Shown piece by piece: positions 9,001 through 18,111 of a stretch of DNA of 64,000 nucleotides. The notes below the pieces were generated by a model that worked only from the letters and a program-made list of their open reading frames with translations, was not told the DNA's origin and did no database searches. The stretch comes from Roseitranquillus sediminis (GTDB lineage: Bacteria; Pseudomonadota; Alphaproteobacteria; Rhodobacterales; Rhodobacteraceae): contig NZ_JAFFOB010000025.1 in the NCBI RefSeq assembly GCF_016918935.1, forward strand, positions 206,330 to 270,329, given 5' to 3'. A program made the translations under genes and the position numbers. How positions within the stretch are numbered: the stretch's first letter is position 1; each line of letters opens with the position of its first letter.

Positions 9001-11121
9001 ACGCGCGTCCGCCACGCGCAGATCGAAACTTGCACGCCCCTCCGCCGTCACGTCCGCGCTGCCGCCGAGGTTCCGCCCGGCGAGCTCGGAGAACGGCGCG
9101 AGGTCGTCGATCGACGCGCTCAGCTCGGCGATCACCACCGGCGTCTCCGCCAGGTCCTCGACACGGCCGTCCGCCAGCAATTCTGCGCCGGCGCCGTCGG
9201 CGGCCAGGTCGAAGGTCCAGCCGGCCGCATCCTCCTGCGCCGTCAGCCGCAGCTCCGCCGGGCCGCTAAGGCTGTCGACAACAACCGACGTGTCCGCGAT
9301 GGAGGCGGTGAGCGCGAGCTCGCTCGCGCCCGTCGCGAGAGTGCCGTCCGCCTGCGCCGTTACTTCCGGCGTCTGGATCCGGAACTCCTCGATCTCGGTG
9401 CCGGTAGCCGTCCGCTCGGTGCGCAGCGACAGGACCGTCTCGCCGTCCAGCAGCGGGTCGATCCGCGGATCTCCGATAGACAGATCCTGCGCCACCGCAT
9501 CGAGCGCCAGGTCGAATGCGCCTTCCAGCACGGCACCTTCGCCCGCAAGCGTCATTTCGGCCGACCCGCCCAGCGGGCGGCCGGCGAGGCCGGAGAAGAC
9601 GGAGAGGTCCTGCGCCGACGCCGTCGCCTCGCCCGCCACCGTCAGCCCGTCCGGCTGCACGCTGCCCTCGGCCGTCAGGCCGTAGCTCTCGCCCTCCAGT
9701 CGGAGAAGCTCCACCTCCACCGGCTCGCCCTCTGTCCAGGCGATCTCGGCGCGGCCTGTGACACGCTCGCCCAGCGCCTCGGCCGCGGCCGGATCGCCAA
9801 AATCGAGCGCGTCGGCCGCGAAGTCGAAGGCTGCCGTCACCACCCTCTGTGCCGTGCCCTCCGGCCCCGCCTCCGTCGCGATCCGCCCCGAGCCCTCCAA
9901 GGCGACCCGGTCGGCGGCGAAGCCCTCGCGGGCGAGGTCGTCGATGATGATGTCCGCGCGCCAGTCCTGGCCCTCGGACGCATTGAAGGCGATGTCGAGA
10001 GTGACCCCGCCAACCCGCGTCTCCGGCCCCGCGAGCGGCAGCAACACCGGCCCGTCGCCCGCGATACGGCCCTGCAGATCGACGAGCTCCGGCAGCCTGT
10101 CGGCACCGATCACGACCTCGCCGGCGAGCGACAGGGCCTGCGCCTGCAGCTGCAGCTCGCTCAGCACGGTGCGGCCGTCGGGCCCGATCTCGCCCGCGAC
10201 GTCGAGCCGGATGTCCGGTCCGAAGAAGTCCTGGTACTGCGGCAGGAAGACCGGCGCGATGTCGCCGCCGATGTCGGCGCTGAATTGCCGCGCGGTCCCA
10301 CCCTCCACCGGCTGCTGCGAGAAGGTCACCTCGCCCGCCAGCCGCTCCTCCCCCGCCGTTTCCAGCGCGATTTCGGCGGCGAAGTCCGACAGCGGGGCGT
10401 CGCCCGTGACTGTCAGGCGCAGCGACGGGCGGTCGGGCAGGTCGATCAGGTTTGCGACGATTCCGTCCGGTCCCTCGACGAGGTCAAGGTCGATGGCGAC
10501 AACCTCCGTGGAGTTGTCGTAGGCCGCCTCCAGCGTCAGCGCGCCCTCCTCCTCGTCGATCCGCTCGATCGCGACGTCGGCCTCGCCCGCGCCATCGGCG
10601 AGCTGCACAGCGCCCTCCACGCTGACCTCGGCCTGCACGCCGAGAAGCGGCTCACCCAGCAGCATCCGCTCGACGTCGAGCGCGTCGATCCTGATAGAAA
10701 CCGGCAGCTCGGGCAGCGAGAAGCCCTGCGCCTCGGGTGAAGGCACCTCGACCGCCGGCGCGTCGGATCGCGGCAGGCGCGGCAGCAGGATCTCGCTCGC
10801 CGCCAGCTCGTCGATCTCGATACGGCCGCCGAGCAGCGCGGAGCGGTTCCAGTCCAGTACGGCATTGCGGATCGTGAGCCACACACCCTGGTCGTCGGCG
10901 ATCGTCAGCTCCTCGATCGTCGCGCGCGAGCTGAGCGCACCCTCGAAGCCCCTCACCTGCACGACACGGCCGGCGCCGGAGAGGCTGTCCTCGATCAAGC
11001 CCTCGAGAAACCCTGGCCCGTCGCCGCCGCCGAGCAGCCGTCCGAAGAAGCCGCGCTCCTCCTCCTGCGCGAGTGCCGCAGTGGGGAGGAGGAGCGTCAG
11101 GAACGCAAGCAGACGGATCAA
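6025..11121 (-). CDS. tamB: Translocation and assembly module subunit TamB
   Basis: A very long (1698 residues) inner-membrane-anchored periplasmic protein of the AsmA-like/TamB family, a beta-taco bridge thought to move lipid, and with TamA some autotransporters, to the outer membrane. The N-terminus is a signal anchor (IRLLAFLTLLLPTAALA). The middle is a chain of imperfect repeats, each with a motif like L-A-x-F-S-x-L-A-G-R-x-L-x-G near its start, recurring roughly every 95-100 residues. The C-terminal DUF490 domain ends in the hydrophobic GIFFERDY. Its start overlaps the tamA stop by 4 bases, so the order tamA-tamB is coupled. It is convergent with the stress kinase gene. Confidence 0.95.
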   Translation of the reverse strand: MIRLLAFLTLLLPTAALAQEEERGFFGRLLGGGDGPGFLEGLIEDSLSGAGRVVQVRGFEGALSSRATIEELTIADDQGVWLTIRNAVLDWNRSALLGGRIEIDELAASEILLPRLPRSDAPAVEVPSPEAQGFSLPELPVSIRIDALDVERMLLGEPLLGVQAEVSVEGAVQLADGAGEADVAIERIDEEEGALTLEAAYDNSTEVVAIDLDLVEGPDGIVANLIDLPDRPSLRLTVTGDAPLSDFAAEIALETAGEERLAGEVTFSQQPVEGGTARQFSADIGGDIAPVFLPQYQDFFGPDIRLDVAGEIGPDGRTVLSELQLQAQALSLAGEVVIGADRLPELVDLQGRIAGDGPVLLPLAGPETRVGGVTLDIAFNASEGQDWRADIIIDDLAREGFAADRVALEGSGRIATEAGPEGTAQRVVTAAFDFAADALDFGDPAAAEALGERVTGRAEIAWTEGEPVEVELLRLEGESYGLTAEGSVQPDGLTVAGEATASAQDLSVFSGLAGRPLGGSAEMTLAGEGAVLEGAFDLALDAVAQDLSIGDPRIDPLLDGETVLSLRTERTATGTEIEEFRIQTPEVTAQADGTLATGASELALTASIADTSVVVDSLSGPAELRLTAQEDAAGWTFDLAADGAGAELLADGRVEDLAETPVVIAELSASIDDLAPFSELAGRNLGGSADVTAEGRASFDLRVADARMEATARDLRLGLQQVDPLLAGQVELALDAARTGDGATIRQFRIEAPEFQASVQGEVVDLDGTPVFDGTVDLAAADIAPFSRLAGRDLAGGVTASLAGQAAADLATFDLTVEAVATDLDPGLPGVAELIPGATTVTLDAARGPEGVTIDLARVSGERIFAELAGELTDLDAVPSFDGRAEVRVNDLAPLSELAGRELAGAFEAEAEGRLAFDGSSFDLTLDAVATDLDPGLPGAAAALEGRTELAATARREGDTVSVEAIRLANPQVTASGAGTVSGLMEAPAFDGAAEVALPNLAAFSGLAGRSLSGAANVSLDGAAALNLSVLDLALEAEGTDVDLGLPGGESLLAGQSSLVVTAVREGETVTLSRATLESGNLTAEAAGTLTDLETTPVFEGRASISADSIAAFGAFANRSLGGAVEATAEGLVAADLSRFDVTLEAQAQSLRVGQADVDRLLAGTTTLQVEAERADGVTVIDIARLDAPGLDAEASGRLGEAGADLDVSLRLADIGPYAPGFSGPATVDGTVAQTNGTLTVDLAAGGPGDISATVAGTIDTAGPTVDLSIEGSAPLAAANRFVQPRTLAGTVSFDLALQGTPGLEALSGTISSSDARIVAPTFGIVLEGIDLDARLAGSRIQIDATGQVQAGGSVAASGSVGLAGNLPTDLTVTLNDAVLRDPELYQTSVSGRIDVDGPLRGGGQISGELALGETEIRIPSTGLGGGGPIPEVTHVNEPADVRATRQRAGLLRRSMDGTETLQERQRNALALDLLIRAENRIFVRGRGLDAELGGSLRIGGTTANLIPSGQFELVRGRLDILGERLVLDEGAIRLQGDFLPNIRLVARTDTGEFVVLVVIEGPINEPEITFLSEPELPEDEVLARLLFGRGIEEISPLQAAQLASAVATLAGRGPGVIERLRQNFGLDDLDLTTTEDGAAGIRAGRYLSENIYTDLTVDSEGDTSINLNLDLTDSVTVKGGVDNAGGSSLGIFFERDY

Positions 11122-12926
11122 AACGCTTGTCCTATGCCGACATAGACCTGGATGGAGCCGCCGGCGTCGTCGCCGGTGACGGGAGTCGCGACGTCGAGGC
11201 GGATTGGGCCGATCGGGGTGATGTAGCGCAGGCCGAGGCCCGCCCCGACATGGTCGTCGCCCTCGCCTCCGAGAAACGACTCGTCGCTGACAAAGCCATA
11301 GTCGGCGAACGTAACGAGCTGCAGGTTCTCGCGCACCCCGATCCGGGCCTCGGCCGAGAGGCCGAGGAAGCTCGCGCCACCGGTCTCGGTTCCGTCGTCG
11401 AGCGTCACGCCGAGCGACTGGTAATCAAGGCCGCGCACCGTCCCGCCGCCGCCGGAGTAGAAGCGAAAGGCGTTGGGCACGTCCGTCAGCTCGGCTCCGA
11501 CGATCGAGCCGAACTGGAAACGCCCCGCGAGGATCAGCCGATCTTCTTCGCCGAAGCCGCGATAGACCCGCCCGTCGAAGGTCAGCCGCGCGCCGCTGCC
11601 CGCGGCGTCGTTGAGGCCCAGGAACGGCGTCACCTCGGCCTCGGCGTACCAGCCCGTCGTGGGGTTCAGCTGCACGTCGCGCCGATCGGCCATCGCCTCG
11701 ATCGGAAAGGTCAGCAGGCTGTACTCGGTGGTCTCGCCGCTCTCGTCCTCATCATGGTCGAAGCGGTAGCCGACGCCGGCGCTGAGGGTGAAGGTGTCGC
11801 CGATCCGCCTGTTGATGCCGGCGCCGAAGGTCACGTTGTTCGAGATGAAGGATGGCTCCTCCAGCCGCTCGACCTGCGCGCGGACGTAGAGGTCGTTATT
11901 GACGTTGAACGTGGCTGGCCGGTTGAAGTTTGCCGAGAAGGTGTAGTCGACGCCGCCGGTGCCGCCACCGAGGCCGCTGACCTCGCCGTCGACCCTGAAC
12001 CGCTCGGCGCCGCCGAAGAGGTTGCGGTGCAGCCAGAAGGCCGTCAGCGTCACGCCCTCGGTGGTGCTCACCTCGGCGCCGAAGCCGAAGCGCCGCGGCC
12101 GCTCCTCGACCAGTCGGACGGTGATGTCGAGCGTGTCGTCGGGGTCGAGCGTATCGGCCTCGACCAGCGCGACCGAACGAAATGCACCAGACCGGCGCAG
12201 CCGCTCCGCCGAGCGCTCCAGCCGCTCGGGCGAGAAGGTGTCGCCGTCAGGAAAGCCGGCGATGCGGCGGATCGCTCGCTCGCGCACGTTCTCGTTGCCC
12301 GCGATGATGAAGTCTCCGAACCGCGCCTGAGGTCCGGGACGTATGCCGATCCGCGCCTCGACCCGCTCCTGCGCATGGCGCGCAACGATGTCCTGATCGC
12401 CCGCCTCGGCCTTTGGATGGCCCTCCTCGCGCCAGCCCTCCACAGCAGCGTCCACCGCGTCGCGGATCACGGGCGTCCGCGCCGGCTCGCCCACGGCAAA
12501 CTCGGAAGGCAGCTCGGTGCCCGGCGCCAGCGGCACGACCCGCGCGTCCGAGAAGAGATAGGTCGGCCCCGGCTGGACGCGGACCTCGATCTGGCCGATC
12601 TCTCTCGGCGGGCTCAGCGGCGAGATCGCGGCCGCCTCTTGGCCGTCCACCAGCACGTTGATGACGCCGCCGAAATGTCCCTGCGAGTAGAGCACCCCGA
12701 GGAGGCGGCCATATTCGGCCCGCGCCGCCGCGAGGACTTCCTGCGGATCGTCGACCTCGTCCTCGATCTCGAGCAGGAGCGACGCGCTCTCCAGCCGCCG
12801 CTCAAGCTCCTCGGATGCGCCGGGCGTCCGGAAACGCACGTCCCTCAGCGCGTCGACCGGCGCTGCCGCCAGCACCGCGCCGGCTGCCAGGATCACCCCG
12901 GCGCCTCGCACCCTCAAACCGCTCAA
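11118..12926 (-). CDS. tamA: Outer membrane assembly protein TamA
   Basis: Omp85-family outer membrane protein (602 residues). After a signal sequence (about 1-26, GVILAAGAVLAAAPVDA) come POTRA-type domains to about residue 280, then a 16-strand type beta-barrel ending in the typical aromatic terminus (VYVGIGQAF). With TamB it forms the TAM complex, here encoded by the next gene with a 4-base overlap. The start appears to be TTG at 12926; a GTG a few codons in is an alternative, so the exact N-terminus is uncertain by 5 residues. The Bac_surface_Ag barrel hallmark G-G-G-G-T-V-R-G is present. Confidence 0.93.
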   Translation of the reverse strand: MSGLRVRGAGVILAAGAVLAAAPVDALRDVRFRTPGASEELERRLESASLLLEIEDEVDDPQEVLAAARAEYGRLLGVLYSQGHFGGVINVLVDGQEAAAISPLSPPREIGQIEVRVQPGPTYLFSDARVVPLAPGTELPSEFAVGEPARTPVIRDAVDAAVEGWREEGHPKAEAGDQDIVARHAQERVEARIGIRPGPQARFGDFIIAGNENVRERAIRRIAGFPDGDTFSPERLERSAERLRRSGAFRSVALVEADTLDPDDTLDITVRLVEERPRRFGFGAEVSTTEGVTLTAFWLHRNLFGGAERFRVDGEVSGLGGGTGGVDYTFSANFNRPATFNVNNDLYVRAQVERLEEPSFISNNVTFGAGINRRIGDTFTLSAGVGYRFDHDEDESGETTEYSLLTFPIEAMADRRDVQLNPTTGWYAEAEVTPFLGLNDAAGSGARLTFDGRVYRGFGEEDRLILAGRFQFGSIVGAELTDVPNAFRFYSGGGGTVRGLDYQSLGVTLDDGTETGGASFLGLSAEARIGVRENLQLVTFADYGFVSDESFLGGEGDDHVGAGLGLRYITPIGPIRLDVATPVTGDDAGGSIQVYVGIGQAF

Positions 12927-13009
12927 CCGGCTGCCCTCTGCTCTGCCTTCGGTATTATGCTTAACGGGTCAATCTGAGGCGCGCCAGCGGCGTGTAAAGG
13001 GTTGCCTGC

Positions 13010-13897
13010 TTATCCGCGCCGACCGTTGACTTCGTTCATCACCTGCGCCCACGCCATCATGGTGAAGACCATGGTGCCGCCCACGATGTTGCCCAGCAGG
13101 ACCGGCAGGAAGAAGCCGACGAAGCCGCGCATCACGCCGATGTCACCGCCGAGCATCAGGTAGGCCATCTCCACCGAGCCGGCGATGATGTGGGCGAAGT
13201 CGCCGGCCGCGATCAGCCAGGTGAAGATGACAACGACTAAGGTGATGTTCGGGGTAGTTGGCAGGATCCAGACGAGCGCCGCGATCAGCACGCCGGCCGG
13301 CATCGCGTGGAAGAAGCCCTCCACGATGCTCATATCGAGCGCATGGAGCGAGATATCGCGCATCGCGACCTGAAGTTGGTCCGGGAATGCGCCGGTCCAG
13401 AGCATGAAACCCGCCGCGACAAAGGCACCGACGACGTTGGCCGCGAGCACCGTCGTCCAGAGCCTGATCGTCGCGCGGATCCGCTCCCGGCAGAACCGCG
13501 CCATGAGCGGCAGCACGGTGGTGATCGTGTTCTCGGTGAAGAGCTGCATCCGGCCGTGGATCACCAGAAGGAAACCCAGCGTGTACCCGAGATTGTCAAC
13601 CAGCGGTCGCCAGTTCGTGGGTGGCAGATGGGCACGGAACACCGCCTCGCCGATCAGGGAGAAGCTGATGAGCACGCCGGCGGTGAAGCCGGACCAGACG
13701 AGCGACGAGATGGGCCGCGACAGCTCTTCCTTGCCGTCGCGGCGGATCACCTCGTAGATCAGCCGCGCCGAGAGCCGGGCGGCCTTCTCCACGGACTGCT
13801 CCTCGGCCTCCTGCTCGACCCCGGACCCCTCGTCGCGCCTCGGGTCGTCGGTTGCCAGATCCTCGGCGAATGGTGCATCGGCCTTCGTCACGCTGAA
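13010..13897 (-). CDS. Formate/nitrite transporter (FNT) family protein, EcfG-controlled
   Basis: Inner membrane protein of the formate/nitrite transporter superfamily (295 residues), closest in layout to the YfdC-like branch with a charged cytoplasmic N-terminal extension of about 60 residues before the first membrane helix. About six hydrophobic segments follow (SLVWSGFTAGVLISFSLIGE, LGYTLGFLLVIHG, and on to FVGFFLPVLLGNIVGGT). GTG 13897 is chosen because it has a GAGGAC ribosome site and begins about 27 bases after the expected start of transcription from the promoter at 13931-13956; the frame stays open upstream to 14020, but that would cross the promoter. The substrate is unknown; members of this branch are not proven formate channels. 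Confidence 0.85.
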   Translation of the reverse strand, partial: FSVTKADAPFAEDLATDDPRRDEGSGVEQEAEEQSVEKAARLSARLIYEVIRRDGKEELSRPISSLVWSGFTAGVLISFSLIGEAVFRAHLPPTNWRPLVDNLGYTLGFLLVIHGRMQLFTENTITTVLPLMARFCRERIRATIRLWTTVLAANVVGAFVAAGFMLWTGAFPDQLQVAMRDISLHALDMSIVEGFFHAMPAGVLIAALVWILPTTPNITLVVVIFTWLIAAGDFAHIIAGSVEMAYLMLGGDIGVMRGFVGFFLPVLLGNIVGGTMVFTMMAWAQVMNEVNGRRG

Positions 13898-13928
13898 GTG
13901 GTCCTCGGGGTGGCGTGGGTAGGCATTC

Positions 13929-13956
13929 GGAACGTGCCCTGCACGACCAACGTTCC
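13929..13956. promoter_or_regulatory. Mirror-symmetric bidirectional EcfG promoter
   Basis: Plus strand: GGAAC at 13929-13933, 17 bases, CGTT at 13951-13954. Minus strand: GGAAC at 13956-13952, 17 bases, CGTT at 13934-13931. Both match GGAAC-N16/17-CGTT perfectly, so one 28-bp palindromic segment can fire both ways. Rightward it serves the 87-residue stress protein gene starting at 13992, leftward the transporter gene starting at 13897. This ties both genes to the phyR-nepR-ecfG locus 10 kb away. Confidence 0.87.
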
Positions 13957-13991
13957 GATCGAGGCGAAACACCCGAGGAAGGAGCGCTGCC

Positions 13992-14255
13992 ATGGCCAAG
14001 AACCACGGCAACCAGATCAAGGACGACGAGACCTACGAGGCGCTGCGCGACCAGGGCGCGAGCAAGGAGAAGGCGGCGCGCATTGCGAACGCCAAGGCGA
14101 ACCCGGACCAACACCCGTCGAAGAAGGGCGGCAAGTCGCCTGCCTACGAGGACTGGAGCAAGGACGACCTCTACGGAAGGGCGCAGGAGCTCGAGATCGA
14201 GGGCCGGTCGGAGATGACGAAGGACGAGCTGATCGACGCGCTCAGGAACCATTGA
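13992..14255 (+). CDS. Small Rho-N/SAP-like stress protein
   Basis: An 87-residue charged soluble protein. The first half (MAKNHGNQIKDDETYEALRD, then QGASKEKAARIANA and PSKKGGKSPAYEDW) resembles small conserved proteins of unknown function found with general stress regulons. The second half (WSKDDLYGRAQELEIEGRSE to ELIDALRNH) is a Rho-termination-factor N-terminal/SAP-type helix-extended loop-helix that often binds nucleic acid. ATG 13992 follows GGAAGGAG. It lies 38 bases after the -10 of a perfect EcfG promoter, so induction by stress is expected. Function beyond possible nucleic-acid binding is unknown. Confidence 0.8.
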   Translation: MAKNHGNQIKDDETYEALRDQGASKEKAARIANAKANPDQHPSKKGGKSPAYEDWSKDDLYGRAQELEIEGRSEMTKDELIDALRNH

Positions 14256-14302
14256 GCCGCCGCTGACGCCGGGCATGGTCGCCAGGACCGTGCGCGCCCA
14301 CG

Positions 14303-15652
14303 TCACTCTGCCGCTTCGCCGCGCAGGCTGTCGGCCCGCAGGGTCTCGAGGCGGCTGCCGTCCAGCACCCTCACCTCGCGCTGCGGGAACGGGATTTGGA
14401 TGCCGTTTTCCTTGAACGCGTCCCACAGCGCCAGAAAGACGTTGCCGCGAATGTTGGTGAGCCCGCCGGTCGGGTCGTCGATCCAGAATCGCAGGATGTA
14501 GTTCACCGAGGAGTCCCCGAACTCGACGATGTGGCAGACCGGCGCCCGGTGCGTCAGCACGCGGTCTACGCCCTTGGCCGCCTCGACCGCGACGCGCCGG
14601 ACGAGGTGCGGGTCGTCGCCGTAGGAGGTGCCGAAGTAGATGTCGAGCCGCACGAAGCGGTTCGAGTGCGACCAGTTCACCACCTGTCCGGTGATCAGGT
14701 CCTCGTTCGGGATCAGGTATTCCTTGCCGTCGCGCGTGACGACGCCGACGTAGCGGGCGCGGAGCTCGGTGATCCAGCCGAAGGTGTCGCCGAGCGAGAT
14801 CACGTCCCCCGGCTTGATCGACTTGTCGAAGAGCAGGATCAGGCCCGAGACGAGGTTCGAGACCACCTTCTGCAGACCAAATCCGAGGCCGAGGCCGATG
14901 GCGCCCGACATGAAGGCGAAGGCCGTGAGGTCCACGCCCACGACCCGCAGCCCCACGAGGATGGCGATCGAGTAGAAGGCGAGCTGCAGCAGCTGCACCG
15001 ACAGCACCTGCATCGTGGGCGAGATGCCCTCGTTGCGGTGGATCCGGTCGGCGGCGACCTGGATGACGAAGCGCGCCAGGGCGAACAGCAGGCCCACGAC
15101 CACCAGCGCCTCGATCAGCGTCAGCGCCGAGAGCCGGAACTCCCCGAATTCCAGCGCCGCACGGTCGAGCAGGCGCGAGACCTCGCCCGTCAGGCCGAGG
15201 AAGTAGAGCGTCATCCAGATGCCTAGGCTCCAGACCACCACGCGGCGGAGCGCCCGATTGCGGATGATGCGCGCGGCGAAGGTGATCGCCAGCCAGACCG
15301 ACGCGATCGTCGCGACCAGTTCCAGGATGTAGCTGCGCGAGGTCCAGATCGTGGTCTGCTGCATCGCCAGCGTCGCCGCCCAGCTCAAGAGGACGAAGAG
15401 CATGAGCTGCAGCCGGCGCTCGAAGATCACCAGCAGCCGCAGCCGCCAGCGCGGCCATCCCTCCCGCGTATGCGCCCAGTTGCGAAGCCTGCGGCGACCG
15501 ATGACGGCGAGCAAGACCGAAACCGCGAAGCAGCCGACAAGAATGCCGATCTGCCAGAGCCGCGACGGAAGGGTCAGCAGCCAGAACTGCGTCTCGAGAT
15601 AGGACCAGAGGCCGACGAGCCCCTGCCAGATGCCTTCCAGCGCGGTCTCCAT
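14303..15652 (-). CDS. MscS-family mechanosensitive ion channel
   Basis: A 449-residue inner membrane protein. Several hydrophobic helices occupy about the first 250 residues, followed by the pore helix and beta domain typical of MscS: FAFMSGAIGLGLGFGLQKVV, then NLVSGLILLFDKSIKPGDVI with the hallmark PGD, and the C-terminal alpha/beta vestibule to the end. It is longer than E. coli MscS (286 residues), having extra N-terminal helices as in the YbdG/YnaI-like subgroup. The role would be relief of hypo-osmotic pressure. It is convergent with the small stress gene; no terminator was seen in the 47-base gap. Confidence 0.9.
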   Translation of the reverse strand: METALEGIWQGLVGLWSYLETQFWLLTLPSRLWQIGILVGCFAVSVLLAVIGRRRLRNWAHTREGWPRWRLRLLVIFERRLQLMLFVLLSWAATLAMQQTTIWTSRSYILELVATIASVWLAITFAARIIRNRALRRVVVWSLGIWMTLYFLGLTGEVSRLLDRAALEFGEFRLSALTLIEALVVVGLLFALARFVIQVAADRIHRNEGISPTMQVLSVQLLQLAFYSIAILVGLRVVGVDLTAFAFMSGAIGLGLGFGLQKVVSNLVSGLILLFDKSIKPGDVISLGDTFGWITELRARYVGVVTRDGKEYLIPNEDLITGQVVNWSHSNRFVRLDIYFGTSYGDDPHLVRRVAVEAAKGVDRVLTHRAPVCHIVEFGDSSVNYILRFWIDDPTGGLTNIRGNVFLALWDAFKENGIQIPFPQREVRVLDGSRLETLRADSLRGEAAE

Positions 15653-15924
15653 GTCGTTTTGTGGCAGGGCGGGTCAGGCGCCGCAAGTTCCGGCGCCGGA
15701 GGCGCGGCTCCGGCACTTGTCGTGCCGCTTGTCCGGACGCTGCGTTCGCGTTAGGAACTTGCGCGATGCAACGCGTCTTCGACATAGCCGACCGCAGCCG
15801 CCTGCCGTGGCGCTTCTTCGGCGCGCGCCGCACCGTGCTCGCCCGACTCTGAGGCGACCGTGACTGCCGCCGGCGCTGCGCGCCGGACCCGCCTTTGTTC
15901 GCACATCACATTCGGGAGAGGACC

Positions 15925-17361
<1,437 letters not shown>

Positions 17362-17368
17362 TCCCGCC

Positions 17369-17438
17369 GCGCGCCGCGCCAGCGGCGCGCCCGGCCCAAC
17401 GGGAAGAGCCGCCGGCAGGCGGCGATGACGGGCGGGAG
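17369..17438 (+). repeat. Dispersed intergenic repeat, copy 2
   Basis: Second copy of the element at 485-565, here between leuC and leuD. It has an 8-bp hairpin (17369-17376 with 17383-17390), then CGGCCCAACGGGA (17392-17404), GCAGGCGGCG (17415-17424) and GACGGGCGGGAG (17427-17438). The copies differ in the hairpin sequence and by a few bases between blocks. It lies within a transcription unit, so it would be transcribed. Confidence 0.7.
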
Positions 17439-17463
17439 ACCCCCGTCGACGAAAGGACCACAG

Positions 17464-18069
17464 ATGGAAAAGTTCACCCAGCTCACCGGCATCGCGGCCC
17501 CCCTGCCGATGATGAACGTCGACACCGACATGATCATCCCCAAGCAGTTTCTGAAGACGATCAGGCGCGAGGGGCTCGGACGCAACCTCTTCGACGAGAT
17601 GCGCTACGAAGACGACGGGAAGGAGAACCCCGACTTCGTGCTCAACAGGCCGGCGTACCGCGAGGCGAAGATCCTCGTCTCGGGCGAGAACTTCGGCTGC
17701 GGCTCGAGCCGCGAGCACGCGCCCTGGGCGCTCCTCGATTTCGGCATCCGCTGCGTCATCGCGCCGAGCTACGCCGACATCTTCTACAACAACTGCTTCA
17801 AGAACGGCATCCTGCCCATCGTCCTGCCGCAGGAGGACGTGGACAAGCTGATGGAGGACGCCGAGCGGGGCGCCAACGCCACCGTCACCGTCGACCTCGA
17901 GAAGCAGGAGATCACCGGCCCCGACGGCGGCAGCATCCACTTTGACATCGACCCGTTCCGCAAGCACTGCCTGCTGAATGGCCTCGACGACATCGGCCTG
18001 ACCCTCGAGCGTGCCGCCACCATCGACACGTTCGAGGCCGAGGCGGCGCAGGCGCGGCCTTGGGTCTGA
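17464..18069 (+). CDS. leuD: 3-isopropylmalate dehydratase small subunit
   Basis: Swivelling-domain partner of LeuC (201 residues), completing the isopropylmalate isomerase active site. The motifs [14 protein letters not shown] (20-33) and [20 protein letters not shown] are diagnostic. ATG 17464 is preceded by GAAAGGACC. The frame stays open upstream to 17425, but family alignment supports [15 protein letters not shown] as the N-terminus. It is the second gene of the leu cluster; leuB follows 1.6 kb downstream after two unrelated genes. Confidence 0.98.
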   Translation: MEKFTQLTGIAAPLPMMNVDTDMIIPKQFLKTIRREGLGRNLFDEMRYEDDGKENPDFVLNRPAYREAKILVSGENFGCGSSREHAPWALLDFGIRCVIAPSYADIFYNNCFKNGILPIVLPQEDVDKLMEDAERGANATVTVDLEKQEITGPDGGSIHFDIDPFRKHCLLNGLDDIGLTLERAATIDTFEAEAAQARPWV

Positions 18070-18111
18070 CGTTAACCGCGCCTTAACCACGCGCGCCGAG
18101 GAGTGCGGCGC

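Noticed and set aside
6025-11121. The tandem similarity in tamB as a nucleotide repeat array
   Set aside because: The repeats are at protein level and imperfect, as is normal for the TamB beta-taco.
11073-12977. Plus-strand open frame of 634 codons opposite tamA
   Set aside because: Antisense shadow of a convincing Omp85 gene; no family motif.
15754-15776. GGAAC followed by CGTC upstream of leuC as another EcfG promoter
   Set aside because: Spacing is 15 bases and the -10 has a mismatch; leuC is not an expected stress gene.
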